NCBI GenBank assembly: GCA_036136335.1
Contig: JAYZQT010000006.1
Location: 124,001 to 188,000, forward strand
Source of the DNA: JAYZQT01 sp036136335
GTDB taxonomy: Bacteria > Pseudomonadota > Alphaproteobacteria > MPNO01 > UBA830
DNA: 64,000 nt
Direction of reading: 5' to 3'
Below the pieces are notes generated by a model. It did no database searches. It was not told the DNA's origin and saw only the letters and a program-made list of their open reading frames with translations. The position numbers were made by a program, and so were the translations under genes. Of this stretch, positions 9,120 through 18,504 are shown piece after piece (within the stretch, counting starts at the first letter, position 1; the number at the start of each line of letters is the position of its first letter).

Positions 9120-11195
9120 TCAACTACTTGGCTCGAAACTAATCATGTAGTTATTCAATGCATCAACCATCACCCTGTCATTTGGCCCCACAAGAACCGT
9201 TGTCGTGGCCTCTTCGATTACTGCGGGCCCTACAAAACTTTGACCGTATTGAAGATCAGTACCGCGAAAGACCGACGTATCGAGAAAACAGCCTGCTGAT
9301 TCCGCGTAGACTGGACGAGTTTCGAATGGCCTCGCCACAGTGTCCACGGATTTGAAGGTCGGATCCTGAAGTGCGGGGAGTTTTCCTATGCCCACCACTC
9401 GGAGTTTGGCGACATTTATGCGGCTTTCCGGATTGGTGTGGCCGAACTGCCGATCGTATTCGGCTTCAAACGTATTGCGGATTTCAGCCGGCTTCGCGTG
9501 GGGAGAAAGTGTAACGCGAACATCCCACTGCTGGCCTTCGTAATGCAGATCGAGTTCGTAACCAAACTCCGTATCTTTTCTCTGGAAACCCTCGTCCTCC
9601 AGAGCTCGGAGGGCCTGTGCCTCCAGCTGTCTGTAACCGTCACCGATAACGTCGCCCACGTTATCGTCGAGTTCACGCATGACGACATGCACAAAATCGC
9701 GGCGCACGTCGGCATGTTGCATACCGATAGCACAGAACGCACCGGCCTGCCGGGGAATATATACCGCACGCGCACCCAATCTGCGCCCAACACTCGCACC
9801 GTGCATCGGTCCCGCACCACCACATGCTATCAACGTAAAGCGGCCCGGATTGTACCCACGCTGGATACTGATCCGTTCAACGGCATGCAGTAAATTCTGC
9901 TCGACAATCCGGATAACCCCGGCAGCGGCCTCGGTCCTGGAGATGCCTGTAGGTTTTGCAATTTCTGTATCTATGGCATTTTCCGCTGCCGCGAGATCAA
10001 GTGACACCGAGCCCCCGGCATAGGAGCCGGGTCGCATACGACCCAGAACCAAATGGGCGTCGGTCACAGTCGGCCGGGCCCCGCCTAAACCGTAAGCTGC
10101 GGGCCCGGGATTGGCTCCCGCCCCTTCCGGACCAGCATACATCAACCCAGCGCCGTCAATCCCGGCGACCGTGCCACCGCCAGCACCAACCGTATGAATG
10201 TCAACGGATGGTGTGACTAAATCGTAATCGTTCACTGACAGCGAGTCCGTTATGGCAACTCTTCCTTCGTGCATCAGCATTACGTCACAGCTGGTACCAC
10301 CTATCTCCATGCTGACGAGGTTGTTCTCCCCAATCCCTGCAGCCAGATGTTGCATGGCTCCGACCCCTGCAGAGGGGCCGGACAAGAGGAGGTTTACCGG
10401 CTGGCGGATCAGTTGATCGAGTGATGCCGCACCGCCGTTGCTTTGAAGCATGAGTAACTTCGTCTTCAGGCCCATCTGTTTCAGCTTTTCATTAAGAGCC
10501 CCCAAATAGGATGCGACCCGCGGCATCACGTACGCATTAACCGCGGTGGTGGAACTACGCTCGTATTCTCCCATAATTGGCACAATGTCGGATGATACAG
10601 ATATCCATTTACATATGTTTTCTTCAGACACTACCTCGGCAACCGCCTGCTCGTGGACCGAATTGATAAAACTGTTGAGAAGGCAGATAGCCACAGACTC
10701 AACCCCCTCCTCGGCAAATGACCTGCAGGCCGCACGCACATCATCCAGGTTGACGGGTTTTGACTCATGACCGTGAGCATCTATCCGTCCCCGAACCGGC
10801 CGGCGCAAATAACGCGGCACCAAAACGGGTGGGTAAGGTGTGCGGTGATCCCAGGGATCTTTGCGCAATCCCCTACGTGCCTCCAGACTGTCCCTGAAGC
10901 CCTCGGTAGTAAGTAGACCGACCGTAGCCCCCTTACCTTCTAAGAGCGTGTTTGTCGCAACTGTTGAGCCATGGAGAAAAAACTGGCAGTCGCCCAGAAA
11001 TTGCGAGATTGGCTGGCCGAGGGCGGCACACGCAGATTTTAGGGCGGCAATCGCACCCTCGCCCGGATCGGAGGGAACCGACGGAACTTTGAACACATCT
11101 GTACGACCTTCGCTGTCAGCGATCACCAGATCTGTAAAAGTGCCGCCGACGTCGACTCCTACTCGCCATGGCGGTGACTGTATACTGATTTTCAT
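9120..11195 (-). CDS. hyuA: hydantoinase A/oxoprolinase family protein
   Basis: HyuA-type ATPase subunit of 691 aa with an actin/acetate-kinase fold. The N-terminal phosphate-binding signature VGVDVGGTFTDLV is present. GSTVATNTLLEGKGATVGLL follows, then LSGPSAGVGAM, MEIGGTSCDVMLM, and the GGARPTVTDAHLVLGRM motif of the family. It activates the substrate carbonyl with ATP for the HyuB partner encoded 4 bases downstream. Start ATG 11195 is followed at once by the family N-terminus. A 147-base gap separates it from the Rieske oxygenase gene upstream, which may contribute to the same pathway. Confidence 0.92.
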   Translation of the reverse strand: MKISIQSPPWRVGVDVGGTFTDLVIADSEGRTDVFKVPSVPSDPGEGAIAALKSACAALGQPISQFLGDCQFFLHGSTVATNTLLEGKGATVGLLTTEGFRDSLEARRGLRKDPWDHRTPYPPVLVPRYLRRPVRGRIDAHGHESKPVNLDDVRAACRSFAEEGVESVAICLLNSFINSVHEQAVAEVVSEENICKWISVSSDIVPIMGEYERSSTTAVNAYVMPRVASYLGALNEKLKQMGLKTKLLMLQSNGGAASLDQLIRQPVNLLLSGPSAGVGAMQHLAAGIGENNLVSMEIGGTSCDVMLMHEGRVAITDSLSVNDYDLVTPSVDIHTVGAGGGTVAGIDGAGLMYAGPEGAGANPGPAAYGLGGARPTVTDAHLVLGRMRPGSYAGGSVSLDLAAAENAIDTEIAKPTGISRTEAAAGVIRIVEQNLLHAVERISIQRGYNPGRFTLIACGGAGPMHGASVGRRLGARAVYIPRQAGAFCAIGMQHADVRRDFVHVVMRELDDNVGDVIGDGYRQLEAQALRALEDEGFQRKDTEFGYELDLHYEGQQWDVRVTLSPHAKPAEIRNTFEAEYDRQFGHTNPESRINVAKLRVVGIGKLPALQDPTFKSVDTVARPFETRPVYAESAGCFLDTSVFRGTDLQYGQSFVGPAVIEEATTTVLVGPNDRVMVDALNNYMISFEPSS

Positions 11196-11342
11196 CTTGT
11201 ACCCTGAGAGGTCTTTTTATCTGTTTAGCCTGTTTCTTTCAAAAAAAGGGGCTCATTCCATAAAATCTATCGTTTCAGTTAAAGTGGAAAACAACTACTC
11301 GCCTATTAGATATTCATCCCGACAGGGCGCGTCACTCAAAAG

Positions 11343-12404
11343 CTACCCCGCTTGCAGTTTCTGTTCCTCACCGTACATCCTTCGGATTAGACGGCGCATA
11401 GCGAGAAGACCCTCATCAGCTGGGATCGTTCCCCGGGGGTGTACATCTTGATCGAGTACATTCGAATTGAGATCGATAGAGCACTGTTGGGCCTCATATA
11501 CGTCAAGATCTTCCTTAAGCACACCGTTCATCTGCTCATGAAAAAGATCACGTAAGTGAACTGGAACCATGTCCTTGTGGCCGGCAACGGTCCAGAATTG
11601 ATGTGTTGTTGTCTCGGTCTCCGGAGTCATCGCGTGATAGACAACAAAACCCCACCGACCCTGGTCGTTGTTCCGCGTCTCCCGATCTGCACCGATGCCG
11701 GCATCGACCGCCCCGTTGTTAATATTGATGTACGCAGGTGGAATAAACTGACTCATTTGCCATCTATCGATCTTGCCTTCAAACCCTCCATATTCGCGAA
11801 AGGCCAGTGCAGGGTGAATATTCTCCATCCAGCGTGTAGTGCGAACGGTATTCCCTTCCGTCTCGGTTACGAGGTCGGCATTTTCAGCTACATCACGATT
11901 CCCGGTGGTCGTTCCATGTACGTAAGTAAGGTGAGACAAGTCTAGTAGATTATCCAGCACCAGCCGGTAACCTGCACGAACATGGGTTTGGCCTTGCGCC
12001 CGTATCCAGCTGTCGTCCTGATTATGTTCAGCAAAATCAGGGACCAAAGTTTCATCCGCTAGCGCTGGGTTGCCAGGCCAGTAAAATACCCAACCCTGAC
12101 GTTCGGCTACCGGAAAACTGCGAACGTAAGCCCATTCAGGAGGCTCATGCGATCCCGGTAGATGGGTGCATGCGCCACGACAGTCGAAGACCAGACCATG
12201 GTATCCGCATTCAATCTCATCTCCGATGAGACGGCCCTCGGAAAGTGGAAGATTACGATGGGGGCACCGGTTTTCCAGCGCGACCGGTATGCCATCTTCC
12301 GTGCGGAACAGCACGATATTATCGTTCAACAGAATACGACCAAGAAGTTCACGCCCCACGTCCTTGGACCAAGCCGCAACGTACCAGCAATTTTTCAAAA
12401 ACAT
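11343..12404 (-). CDS. Rieske oxygenase alpha subunit, vanillate O-demethylase-like
   Basis: Rieske non-heme iron oxygenase of 353 aa. The [2Fe-2S] site is CPHRNLPLSEG with the second half CGYHGLVFD, and the mononuclear iron site is DNLLDLSHLTYVH with an Asp in the C-terminal part. Length and N-terminus (MFLKNCWYVAAW) match the VanA/toluenesulfonate-monooxygenase group, which demethylates or hydroxylates aromatic ethers and similar rings. The VanB-type reductase is not adjacent. ATG 12404 is chosen over an in-frame start at 12440 because GAGAAGGGA precedes it. It lies upstream of HyuA on the same strand and diverges from a molybdenum hydroxylase gene. Confidence 0.9.
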   Translation of the reverse strand: MFLKNCWYVAAWSKDVGRELLGRILLNDNIVLFRTEDGIPVALENRCPHRNLPLSEGRLIGDEIECGYHGLVFDCRGACTHLPGSHEPPEWAYVRSFPVAERQGWVFYWPGNPALADETLVPDFAEHNQDDSWIRAQGQTHVRAGYRLVLDNLLDLSHLTYVHGTTTGNRDVAENADLVTETEGNTVRTTRWMENIHPALAFREYGGFEGKIDRWQMSQFIPPAYININNGAVDAGIGADRETRNNDQGRWGFVVYHAMTPETETTTHQFWTVAGHKDMVPVHLRDLFHEQMNGVLKEDLDVYEAQQCSIDLNSNVLDQDVHPRGTIPADEGLLAMRRLIRRMYGEEQKLQAG

Positions 12405-12747
12405 TGACCGTCCCTTCTCAAACGCTGCCAAGCGAAGCAATACGACACGCGTCTGTCAAAGACTTCGGGTACATTATGCCGCACTGCGCCGGAGTGTTTG
12501 AAATGGTGCACTCAGGCAAAAGGCGTTTTTCAATACGCAGTATACTCCTCTATTTAAAAATACGCGTCAAAGCCAAAATAAGGGTGGCGGATCGTGTCTC
12601 GTACAAATATCAAACACAGTGTTGACAACAAATCCGATGGGGTGCCCCGTTTATCGGATGCGGGTAATTACGTTTGATAGGGCCAAGCAATAATAGCATC
12701 CGGATCGGAAGTCGCGTTAAATGGGAAAAATTTAAGAGGGTGATTTG
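12405..12747. promoter_or_regulatory. divergent intergenic region with AGTATACT palindrome
   Basis: A 343-base region between two divergently transcribed oxygenase genes, so it should carry both promoters. The 8-bp palindrome AGTATACT lies at 12539-12546 and matches the core of the palindrome at 7362-7373. A TTGACA hexamer at 12622-12627 has no matching -10 box at normal spacing. I see no gene here. Confidence 0.4.
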
Positions 12748-15138
12748 ATGGAATATATGGGGCAACCGTTAAAACGTCGAGAGGATTTTCGGTTCGTCCG
12801 TGGAAAAGGCCGGTATGTGGATGATATAAAGCTGGCAGGAATGGTCTGGTGCGCGTTCGTGCGCTCACCTCACGCCCATGCCAGAATAACCGGCGTCGAT
12901 ACGCTCTCAGCCGGCAGGTTGCCCGGTGTGCTTAAGATTCTTACACATGAAGACTGGCTAAACGCTGGCCTGGGTGAACTAAAGGTGGTTCACCCAATGG
13001 CATTTGGGGATGGTCGTCCGATGAACGAAGCCCCCCGTCCCGCGTTTGCATCAGACAAGGTACGGCATGTGGGGGACGTCGTTGCCGCTGTAATTGCCGA
13101 AACCCGCGCCCAGGCGGAAGACGCTGTCGAAACTGTAAATGTAAGTTACGATGTTCTGCCGGCGGTGACCAACATCAGTAGGGCGCTGGACGGCAACGCG
13201 CCAATTATCCACGAGCAGTTTGGCAACAATACGGTTTTTGAAATCGAAAAAGGCGACCTGGCCGCTACCGAAGCCGCCATGACAGCAGCTGACCACGTGG
13301 TAGAAATGACACTACCATCGAACCGGGTGGCCGGGAGCCCGATGGAACCCCGTTCCTATTTGTGCGATTTCAACCCGGATAATGACCAGTATACGTTCTA
13401 CGCCACCTGCCAGACACCCCACTATCTTAGGCGCTGGCTGGCCGTCCACACACTGTTTGTGCCGGAACATAAAATTCGTGTTATTGCGCCAGACGTAGGT
13501 GGCGGGTTTGGGCTCAAAGTACACTATTCAGTGGAGGCACCGACGGTAGCCTGGGCGGCGGGGTTTCTGGGTCGGCCAGTAAAATGGACCGCAACCCGTT
13601 CCGAAAGCCTTTTGTCGGATTCCCAAGCTCGAGATCACCACACAGTGGCAAAAATGGGGTTTTCAAAAGACGGTGAAATACTTGCACTTCAGGTCGATAC
13701 CATAGCCGCGCTGGGTGGGTATCTATCAAATTTTGCGCCGAGTATTCCCGGCAACTCCTATCCGCAGACCTTGACCGGGCTTTACCGAACACCGATAGCC
13801 CACCTTCGTGTTCGTGGCGCATACACCAATACCTTGCCCATCGATGCCTACCGTGGATCAGGCAGGCCAGAGGCTACATGGGTCAATGAGCGCCTGACAG
13901 AGCAGGGCGCTCGGGAGTTGGGCGTCGACGTAACCGAAATCCGACACCGAAACCTTATCGGCCCGGAAGAATTTCCTTTTCCAACCCCGGGTGGGAGAAC
14001 ATATGATTCTGGTAACCCGCCCTTGCTTTTCGAGAAACTTCTTCAGCTTGCGAATTATGAATCACTGCGCGCAGAACAGGCAAAACTCAGAACTCAAGGC
14101 TCCCTCATGGGCATTGGAATATCCTGCTTCCTCGACAAGTCCGGCACTGGTAACAGTGCCAATCTTGGGTCCCGCGGTGCTATGCACGGCGGGTACGAAA
14201 GTGCCATCGTCCGGGTCCATTCAGATGGAAAGGTAACCCTTTTCTCCGGCAGCCATAGTCACGGGCAGGGCCACGACATAACCTTTTCGCAAATTGCTGC
14301 AGACAGGCTGGGCATCGATATTGATGATATTGTACTTATCGAGGGTGACACCGACATGGTCCCTTTTGGAAATGGAACCTGGGGATCACGTTCGCTGACT
14401 GTTGGCGGATCAGCTATCATGATTGCTGCAGATAAAGTAGCGGCACGCGCGCGTCGAATTGCCGCTCACATGCTGGAATGCGCAGACGAGGATCTGGACT
14501 ACAACGGCAAGACTTGGCGGGTGCGTGGCACGGACCGGGTCGTGACCTTCCGTGAAGTTGCAGATAACGCCTATCAGGGTGCCATGTTGCCTACCAACAA
14601 TGACGGCACCGTAACGCCGGGACTGGAGGAAACGGTTTTTTGGGAACCCCTCGATACGAATGACCCCCAGGCAATGCATTTGGCAGTCGTTGTTGTTGAT
14701 CCTGATACGGGAAAGGTGACGCTGTCCAACTATTTCACTTCTGATGATTGCGGAGTGATCATTAACCCAATGATTGTAGAGGGTCAGGTACATGGAGGCC
14801 TCGGTCAGGGAATTGGACAGGCGCTGATGGAAAATGTGGTGTACGACCATGGTGGCACCGGTCAGCTGTTGTCTGGATCGTTTGTGGACTATTGCATGCC
14901 GCGTGCTGATGACTTGCCGTCATTCAAACTGACTTTCATCGAAACCCCGGCGCCGTCAAACCCACTTGGTGTTAAGGGGGGAAGTGAAAGCGGCACCATT
15001 GGTGCGCCTGCGGCTATTGGAAATGCCGTGGTCGACGCCTTATGGCATCTGGGCGTCCGCCATGTCCCGCTTCCGATTACGTCACAGAACGTCTGGCAGG
15101 CAATGAAACATGCAAAGCAGAAAGGTATCAGCTTATGA
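12748..15138 (+). CDS. molybdenum hydroxylase large subunit (xanthine dehydrogenase/CODH family)
   Basis: Molybdopterin-binding catalytic subunit of 796 aa. Visible parts are the N-terminal MGQPLKRREDFRFVRGKGRY, the Moco-binding PDVGGGFGLKVH, AYRGSGRPEATW, and the C-terminal GGSESGTIGAPAAIGNA, whose Glu matches the catalytic Glu of the family. Such enzymes hydroxylate heterocycles or aldehydes with water and pass electrons to FAD and 2Fe-2S subunits. Neither partner subunit is encoded nearby, which is unusual. ATG 12748 follows AAGAGGG; the TTG three bases earlier is less likely. The RidA gene overlaps its stop codon. Confidence 0.9.
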   Translation: MEYMGQPLKRREDFRFVRGKGRYVDDIKLAGMVWCAFVRSPHAHARITGVDTLSAGRLPGVLKILTHEDWLNAGLGELKVVHPMAFGDGRPMNEAPRPAFASDKVRHVGDVVAAVIAETRAQAEDAVETVNVSYDVLPAVTNISRALDGNAPIIHEQFGNNTVFEIEKGDLAATEAAMTAADHVVEMTLPSNRVAGSPMEPRSYLCDFNPDNDQYTFYATCQTPHYLRRWLAVHTLFVPEHKIRVIAPDVGGGFGLKVHYSVEAPTVAWAAGFLGRPVKWTATRSESLLSDSQARDHHTVAKMGFSKDGEILALQVDTIAALGGYLSNFAPSIPGNSYPQTLTGLYRTPIAHLRVRGAYTNTLPIDAYRGSGRPEATWVNERLTEQGARELGVDVTEIRHRNLIGPEEFPFPTPGGRTYDSGNPPLLFEKLLQLANYESLRAEQAKLRTQGSLMGIGISCFLDKSGTGNSANLGSRGAMHGGYESAIVRVHSDGKVTLFSGSHSHGQGHDITFSQIAADRLGIDIDDIVLIEGDTDMVPFGNGTWGSRSLTVGGSAIMIAADKVAARARRIAAHMLECADEDLDYNGKTWRVRGTDRVVTFREVADNAYQGAMLPTNNDGTVTPGLEETVFWEPLDTNDPQAMHLAVVVVDPDTGKVTLSNYFTSDDCGVIINPMIVEGQVHGGLGQGIGQALMENVVYDHGGTGQLLSGSFVDYCMPRADDLPSFKLTFIETPAPSNPLGVKGGSESGTIGAPAAIGNAVVDALWHLGVRHVPLPITSQNVWQAMKHAKQKGISL

Positions 15139-15539
15139 AGAGAAAATCTGTTGGGGCAAATCCAGTATCAGTTGCACAACCACTGAAACCACACTATTCG
15201 AACAGCATCAGAACCGAGAGTGGGCCGTTACTTTTCGTTTCGGGACAGGTTGCACTGGATGCAGACGGCGAACTGATCGGCAAGGGCGATTTGCGCGCGC
15301 AAGCGACACAGGTACTGGAAAACATAAAGGCAATTATCCAGGCGAATGGTGGGACAATGACGGATGTAGCCCAGGTCACCGTATACGTTCGGGATATCGA
15401 GGCTTTTAATTCGATATCAGACATTCGCGAAAGTTACTTTCCGACCGATGGCCCGGCCTCAGCAATTGTAGAGGTCTCCGCATTAGCTTGGCCCGAATTT
15501 TTAATCGAGATCGCGGCGGTCGTCGTTCTTCCCTCCTAG
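15135..15539 (+). CDS. RidA family (YjgF/YER057c/UK114) deaminase-like protein
   Basis: RidA-fold trimeric protein of 134 aa. It has the GPLLFVSGQVALDADGELIG core, NIKAIIQANGGTMTDVAQVTVYV, and a C-terminal PASAIVEVSALAWPEFLIEI. The canonical RidA Arg would sit at about P-x-R-x-x in the PASAIVEV stretch but is replaced by Ala-Ile here, so 2-iminobutanoate deaminase activity is doubtful. The subfamily often accompanies catabolic operons. ATG 15135 overlaps the preceding stop codon (ATGA), so it is translationally coupled to the molybdenum hydroxylase. Its stop overlaps the end of the convergent gene by 4 bases. Confidence 0.88.
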   Translation: MKRKSVGANPVSVAQPLKPHYSNSIRTESGPLLFVSGQVALDADGELIGKGDLRAQATQVLENIKAIIQANGGTMTDVAQVTVYVRDIEAFNSISDIRESYFPTDGPASAIVEVSALAWPEFLIEIAAVVVLPS

Positions 15540-16144
15540 AAAACGCAAGGCCGACCAGTTTTAGCGATATAACCGGCCGTGTGGAGGTCATGAACCACCT
15601 GTCGAAATTGTTCACCAGCCGCAGGACGCTCCCAAGCTTCGAGCCAGTTTTGCTCAACGAACGAATGTATTGCAGGTAAACCATTTGCTGCCTCTATTAA
15701 TATACCCAACATTGAAGCGCGTTGTTCCTCCCGTTCCTTCGTGAGGTCGTCAACACAGCAGGCAACGTTCGCCTCGGCGGCACGGCCCGTTTCAGGCCCC
15801 GCACCCAGCCCGAAATCAGGCAAATGGCGACGAGACGGCGGTGTAATCAGCCAGTGCGCAATCTCGTGGATCAAAACGCTAGCCTCACTTTGCACCCGCA
15901 CTGCCCGGCCATCCCAACTGAATCCGTCTTCGGGTGGACCGTTTATTACAGGAATACCCAATTTGTTCGCGAGACCCACAGCGGCACCGCGATGCGCGGA
16001 GGTATCCACCTCCCCACCAACACCCTTGCTGGTAGCAGAAATTCGCGCAAAGGCCCTTGCACCGATGCTTTTCGGCTCAAGGTATCCGCGAAAGGTCTGA
16101 AGCACCTTAGTTAATATATTCGGATTTATGGGTGTCAGGTTCAT
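15536..16144 (-). CDS. HEIAHW-motif protein resembling EpmC (EF-P hydroxylase, YfcM)
   Basis: A protein of about 202 aa. Its core is HEIAHWLI, then RRHLPDFG after a four-residue gap, a Pro-containing loop and later EEQRASMLGILIEAANGLP. E. coli EpmC, recalled from memory, has the same order: HEISHWCI, ARRELVDFG, then an ALDWL...AAGYPF helix. EpmC hydroxylates the lysylated residue of EF-P; no efp, epmA or epmB is in this window, and the N-terminal part here is not EpmC-like. A plain metalloprotease-like protein is the alternative. The start is uncertain: ATG 16144 or in-frame upstream to 16255, with no clear ribosome binding site for either. Confidence 0.6.
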   Translation of the reverse strand: MNLTPINPNILTKVLQTFRGYLEPKSIGARAFARISATSKGVGGEVDTSAHRGAAVGLANKLGIPVINGPPEDGFSWDGRAVRVQSEASVLIHEIAHWLITPPSRRHLPDFGLGAGPETGRAAEANVACCVDDLTKEREEQRASMLGILIEAANGLPAIHSFVEQNWLEAWERPAAGEQFRQVVHDLHTAGYIAKTGRPCVF

Positions 16145-16425
16145 AATGGCGAAACGTAAAACCTTTAACGGTAATTTTTGACGTGCACACATTAAAACGG
16201 GGTTTTCACAAACTCGGGTGAGCAGCTTAAACGAGAACATGCAGGAGGTCCCCATCTAATCTTATACGCCCCTTTAGGTGACATTACTGAGTACCGTTCA
16301 AAATTGATCAAAACATAAACTCAGTTCTGAGCTCAATTATTAAATAAGTTTAATACAGGAAACCTTGCCGTTGGCGGCGTGTTCGCCCTAAATAGAGAAT
16401 GATCAACTAAGGACCCCACTACCCG

Positions 16426-17112
16426 ATGCGCGTTCTGGTAATTGAGGATGACACTGATGTCGCCCGATATATAGTCAAGGCGTTAAAAGAGGCCGGGCAC
16501 ATCCATGTGGGCGCGGATAACGGCACAGACGGGCTTTTTCTGGCTGCTACGGAAGAGTTTGACGTCATGATAGTGGACAGGATGCTACCTGGTCCCGACG
16601 GACTGACAATCATCCGTACACTGCGGGCCTCGGACACCAATACACCCACCCTGATTTTGAGCGCTTTGGGCGATGTGGACGACCGCGTCAAGGGGTTAAG
16701 AGCAGGCGCCGACGACTATCTGACAAAGCCTTTCTCTCCTGCCGAATTACTTGCGCGTCTGGAGGCGCTGGTTCGACGTTCGAAACACAGTGAAGCTGTT
16801 GCTGAGACAATTCTGACGGTGGGTGATCTGGAATTGAATCTTCTGACACGTTCGGTGCAGCGGGGTACACAAACGATTGTGCTGCAGCCGCGGGAATTCC
16901 GACTACTGGAATTTTTAATGCGAAATGAAGGAAACGTTGTGACTCGGACTATGTTGCTGGAAAATGTCTGGGACTATCATTTTGACCCGCAGACCAATGT
17001 AATCGACGTTCATATCAGCCGCCTACGTCAGAAAATTGACAGAAATTTTTCAACACCTCTAATACATACGGTCCGCGGAGCCGGTTATGTGCTTCGGGCA
17101 TTGCCGGTATGA
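16426..17112 (+). CDS. OmpR-family response regulator
   Basis: Two-domain regulator of 228 aa. The receiver has the acidic pair EDD near residue 7, the phospho-acceptor Asp in MIVDRMLPGPDG, and the conserved Lys in LTKPFSP. The C-terminal winged helix has LQPREFRLLEFLMRNEG and VDVHISRLRQKID, placing it in the OmpR/PhoB group close to CzcR/QseB types. Its stop overlaps the histidine kinase start (ATGA), so the pair is translationally coupled. The 170-base upstream region is A+T-rich and likely holds the promoter. Target genes cannot be told from sequence. Confidence 0.93.
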   Translation: MRVLVIEDDTDVARYIVKALKEAGHIHVGADNGTDGLFLAATEEFDVMIVDRMLPGPDGLTIIRTLRASDTNTPTLILSALGDVDDRVKGLRAGADDYLTKPFSPAELLARLEALVRRSKHSEAVAETILTVGDLELNLLTRSVQRGTQTIVLQPREFRLLEFLMRNEGNVVTRTMLLENVWDYHFDPQTNVIDVHISRLRQKIDRNFSTPLIHTVRGAGYVLRALPV

Positions 17113-18464
17113 GGCTCCCTCGTCTTCTAAATAGCGCTACATTCCGGCTTGCGCTCATCTACATGCTGCTTTTTGGTGGATCGGTGGGTATTTTGCTGGC
17201 CTTCCTCTACTGGGCAACAGCAGGCGTGTTATCTGACCAGGTTGACGAAACGATCAAGGCGGACATCAAGGGCCTTGCCGAACAATATGAGCGCAGGGGC
17301 ACCACAGGAGTAGCAGCTATTATTTCAGAGCGGGTGCGCCGCGATCCAGGTGGGAGGACGGTATATCTTTTAGCCGATGCAATGCTTCGTCCGGTAGTGG
17401 GCAATCTCAGCGGATGGCCCAAGGTATCACCAAGAAGGGATGGATGGATCATATTCGAACTTCTTGACCGCGAAACAACCGACGGCTCGACGCACCTAGC
17501 ACGTGCAAGGCACTTCGTTCTCAGTGGTGGGTCAAACTTGCTTGTTGGCCGCGAAGTCCGGGAACTTGAACGAACCAGACAGATGATCATCAATGCGATG
17601 ATCTGGGGTACGGTAATTACACTTGCCCTTGCATTTGCCGGCGGCCTCGCGATGAGCCGAAGCACGGCACGCAAAATTGAAACTATAAATCAGACCAGCA
17701 GAGACATAATGGATGGAAATCTGGACCGCCGGATTCCCAATAACGGCAGCAATGACGAGTTCGACCATCTTGCCGGAAACCTCAATGCCATGCTTGATCG
17801 CAATCAGGCGCTAATGGAGGGCTTGAGACACGTATCTGACAATATTGCGCACGATCTTCGTACACCGCTGACCCGCCTGCGGGGCAACCTGGAAGATATC
17901 GATGGAACAGGTTTATCCGGAGACGAAAGAAAGCAGAAAATAGAAACTGCCATATTAGAAGCCGACGGACTGCTCTCTGTTTTTAACGCGCTTCTCAGGA
18001 TCTCACAAATAGAAGCCGGAGGACGCCAGGAGAATTTTGCGCCTGTCAATCTTGCAAAAGTCGCAAGCGATGTCGTCGAGTTATACGAACCCCTCGCTGA
18101 GGAAAAAGAGATAGTTTTCACCGGAAGCTATGGTCCCGGCGACGACGTCATCGGTGACCGGGACCTGCTTTTCCAGGCAATCGCCAATCTCGCCGACAAC
18201 GCAATCAAATTTACCCCTAATAGGGGGAAGGTCGTCATAAAAACCTTGGGTAATTCCGTCACTGTCACTGATACAGGAATCGGTATACCGGAAGATGCCC
18301 GAGATGATGTCTTCCGCCGCTTCTACCAATTAGAAACAAGCAGGAATCCAGCAGGTAGTGGTCTGGGACTCAGCCTGGTGGAAGCCGTGGCAATCCTGCA
18401 CAAGGGTAATATCCGTTTGGAAGACAACCATCCCGGACTGAAAGCCATACTGAGCATCACATGA
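17109..18464 (+). CDS. sensor histidine kinase
   Basis: Membrane sensor kinase of 451 aa. TM1 is at about residues 13-38, a periplasmic sensor region of some 110 residues follows, and TM2 is at about 160-180. The HAMP linker comes next. The phospho-accepting His is in NIAHDLRTPLTRLRGN. The N box is NLADNAIKFTPN, followed by DTGIGIPE, a RRFYQLE F box, and GSGLGLSLV. The periplasmic domain is not one I recognise. It is the partner of the response regulator just upstream, and its stop is about 40 bases before the start of a photolyase remnant on the same strand. Confidence 0.93.
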   Translation: MRLPRLLNSATFRLALIYMLLFGGSVGILLAFLYWATAGVLSDQVDETIKADIKGLAEQYERRGTTGVAAIISERVRRDPGGRTVYLLADAMLRPVVGNLSGWPKVSPRRDGWIIFELLDRETTDGSTHLARARHFVLSGGSNLLVGREVRELERTRQMIINAMIWGTVITLALAFAGGLAMSRSTARKIETINQTSRDIMDGNLDRRIPNNGSNDEFDHLAGNLNAMLDRNQALMEGLRHVSDNIAHDLRTPLTRLRGNLEDIDGTGLSGDERKQKIETAILEADGLLSVFNALLRISQIEAGGRQENFAPVNLAKVASDVVELYEPLAEEKEIVFTGSYGPGDDVIGDRDLLFQAIANLADNAIKFTPNRGKVVIKTLGNSVTVTDTGIGIPEDARDDVFRRFYQLETSRNPAGSGLGLSLVEAVAILHKGNIRLEDNHPGLKAILSIT

Positions 18465-18504
18465 ATTGCATGGGAGAGAAAATGCCGGAGGAGACCGCAA
18501 GACA

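Noticed and set aside
12622..12654. TTGACA hexamer as promoter of the molybdenum hydroxylase
   Set aside because: No acceptable -10 hexamer at 16-18 base spacing; the nearest T/A-rich hexamer is 21 bases away.
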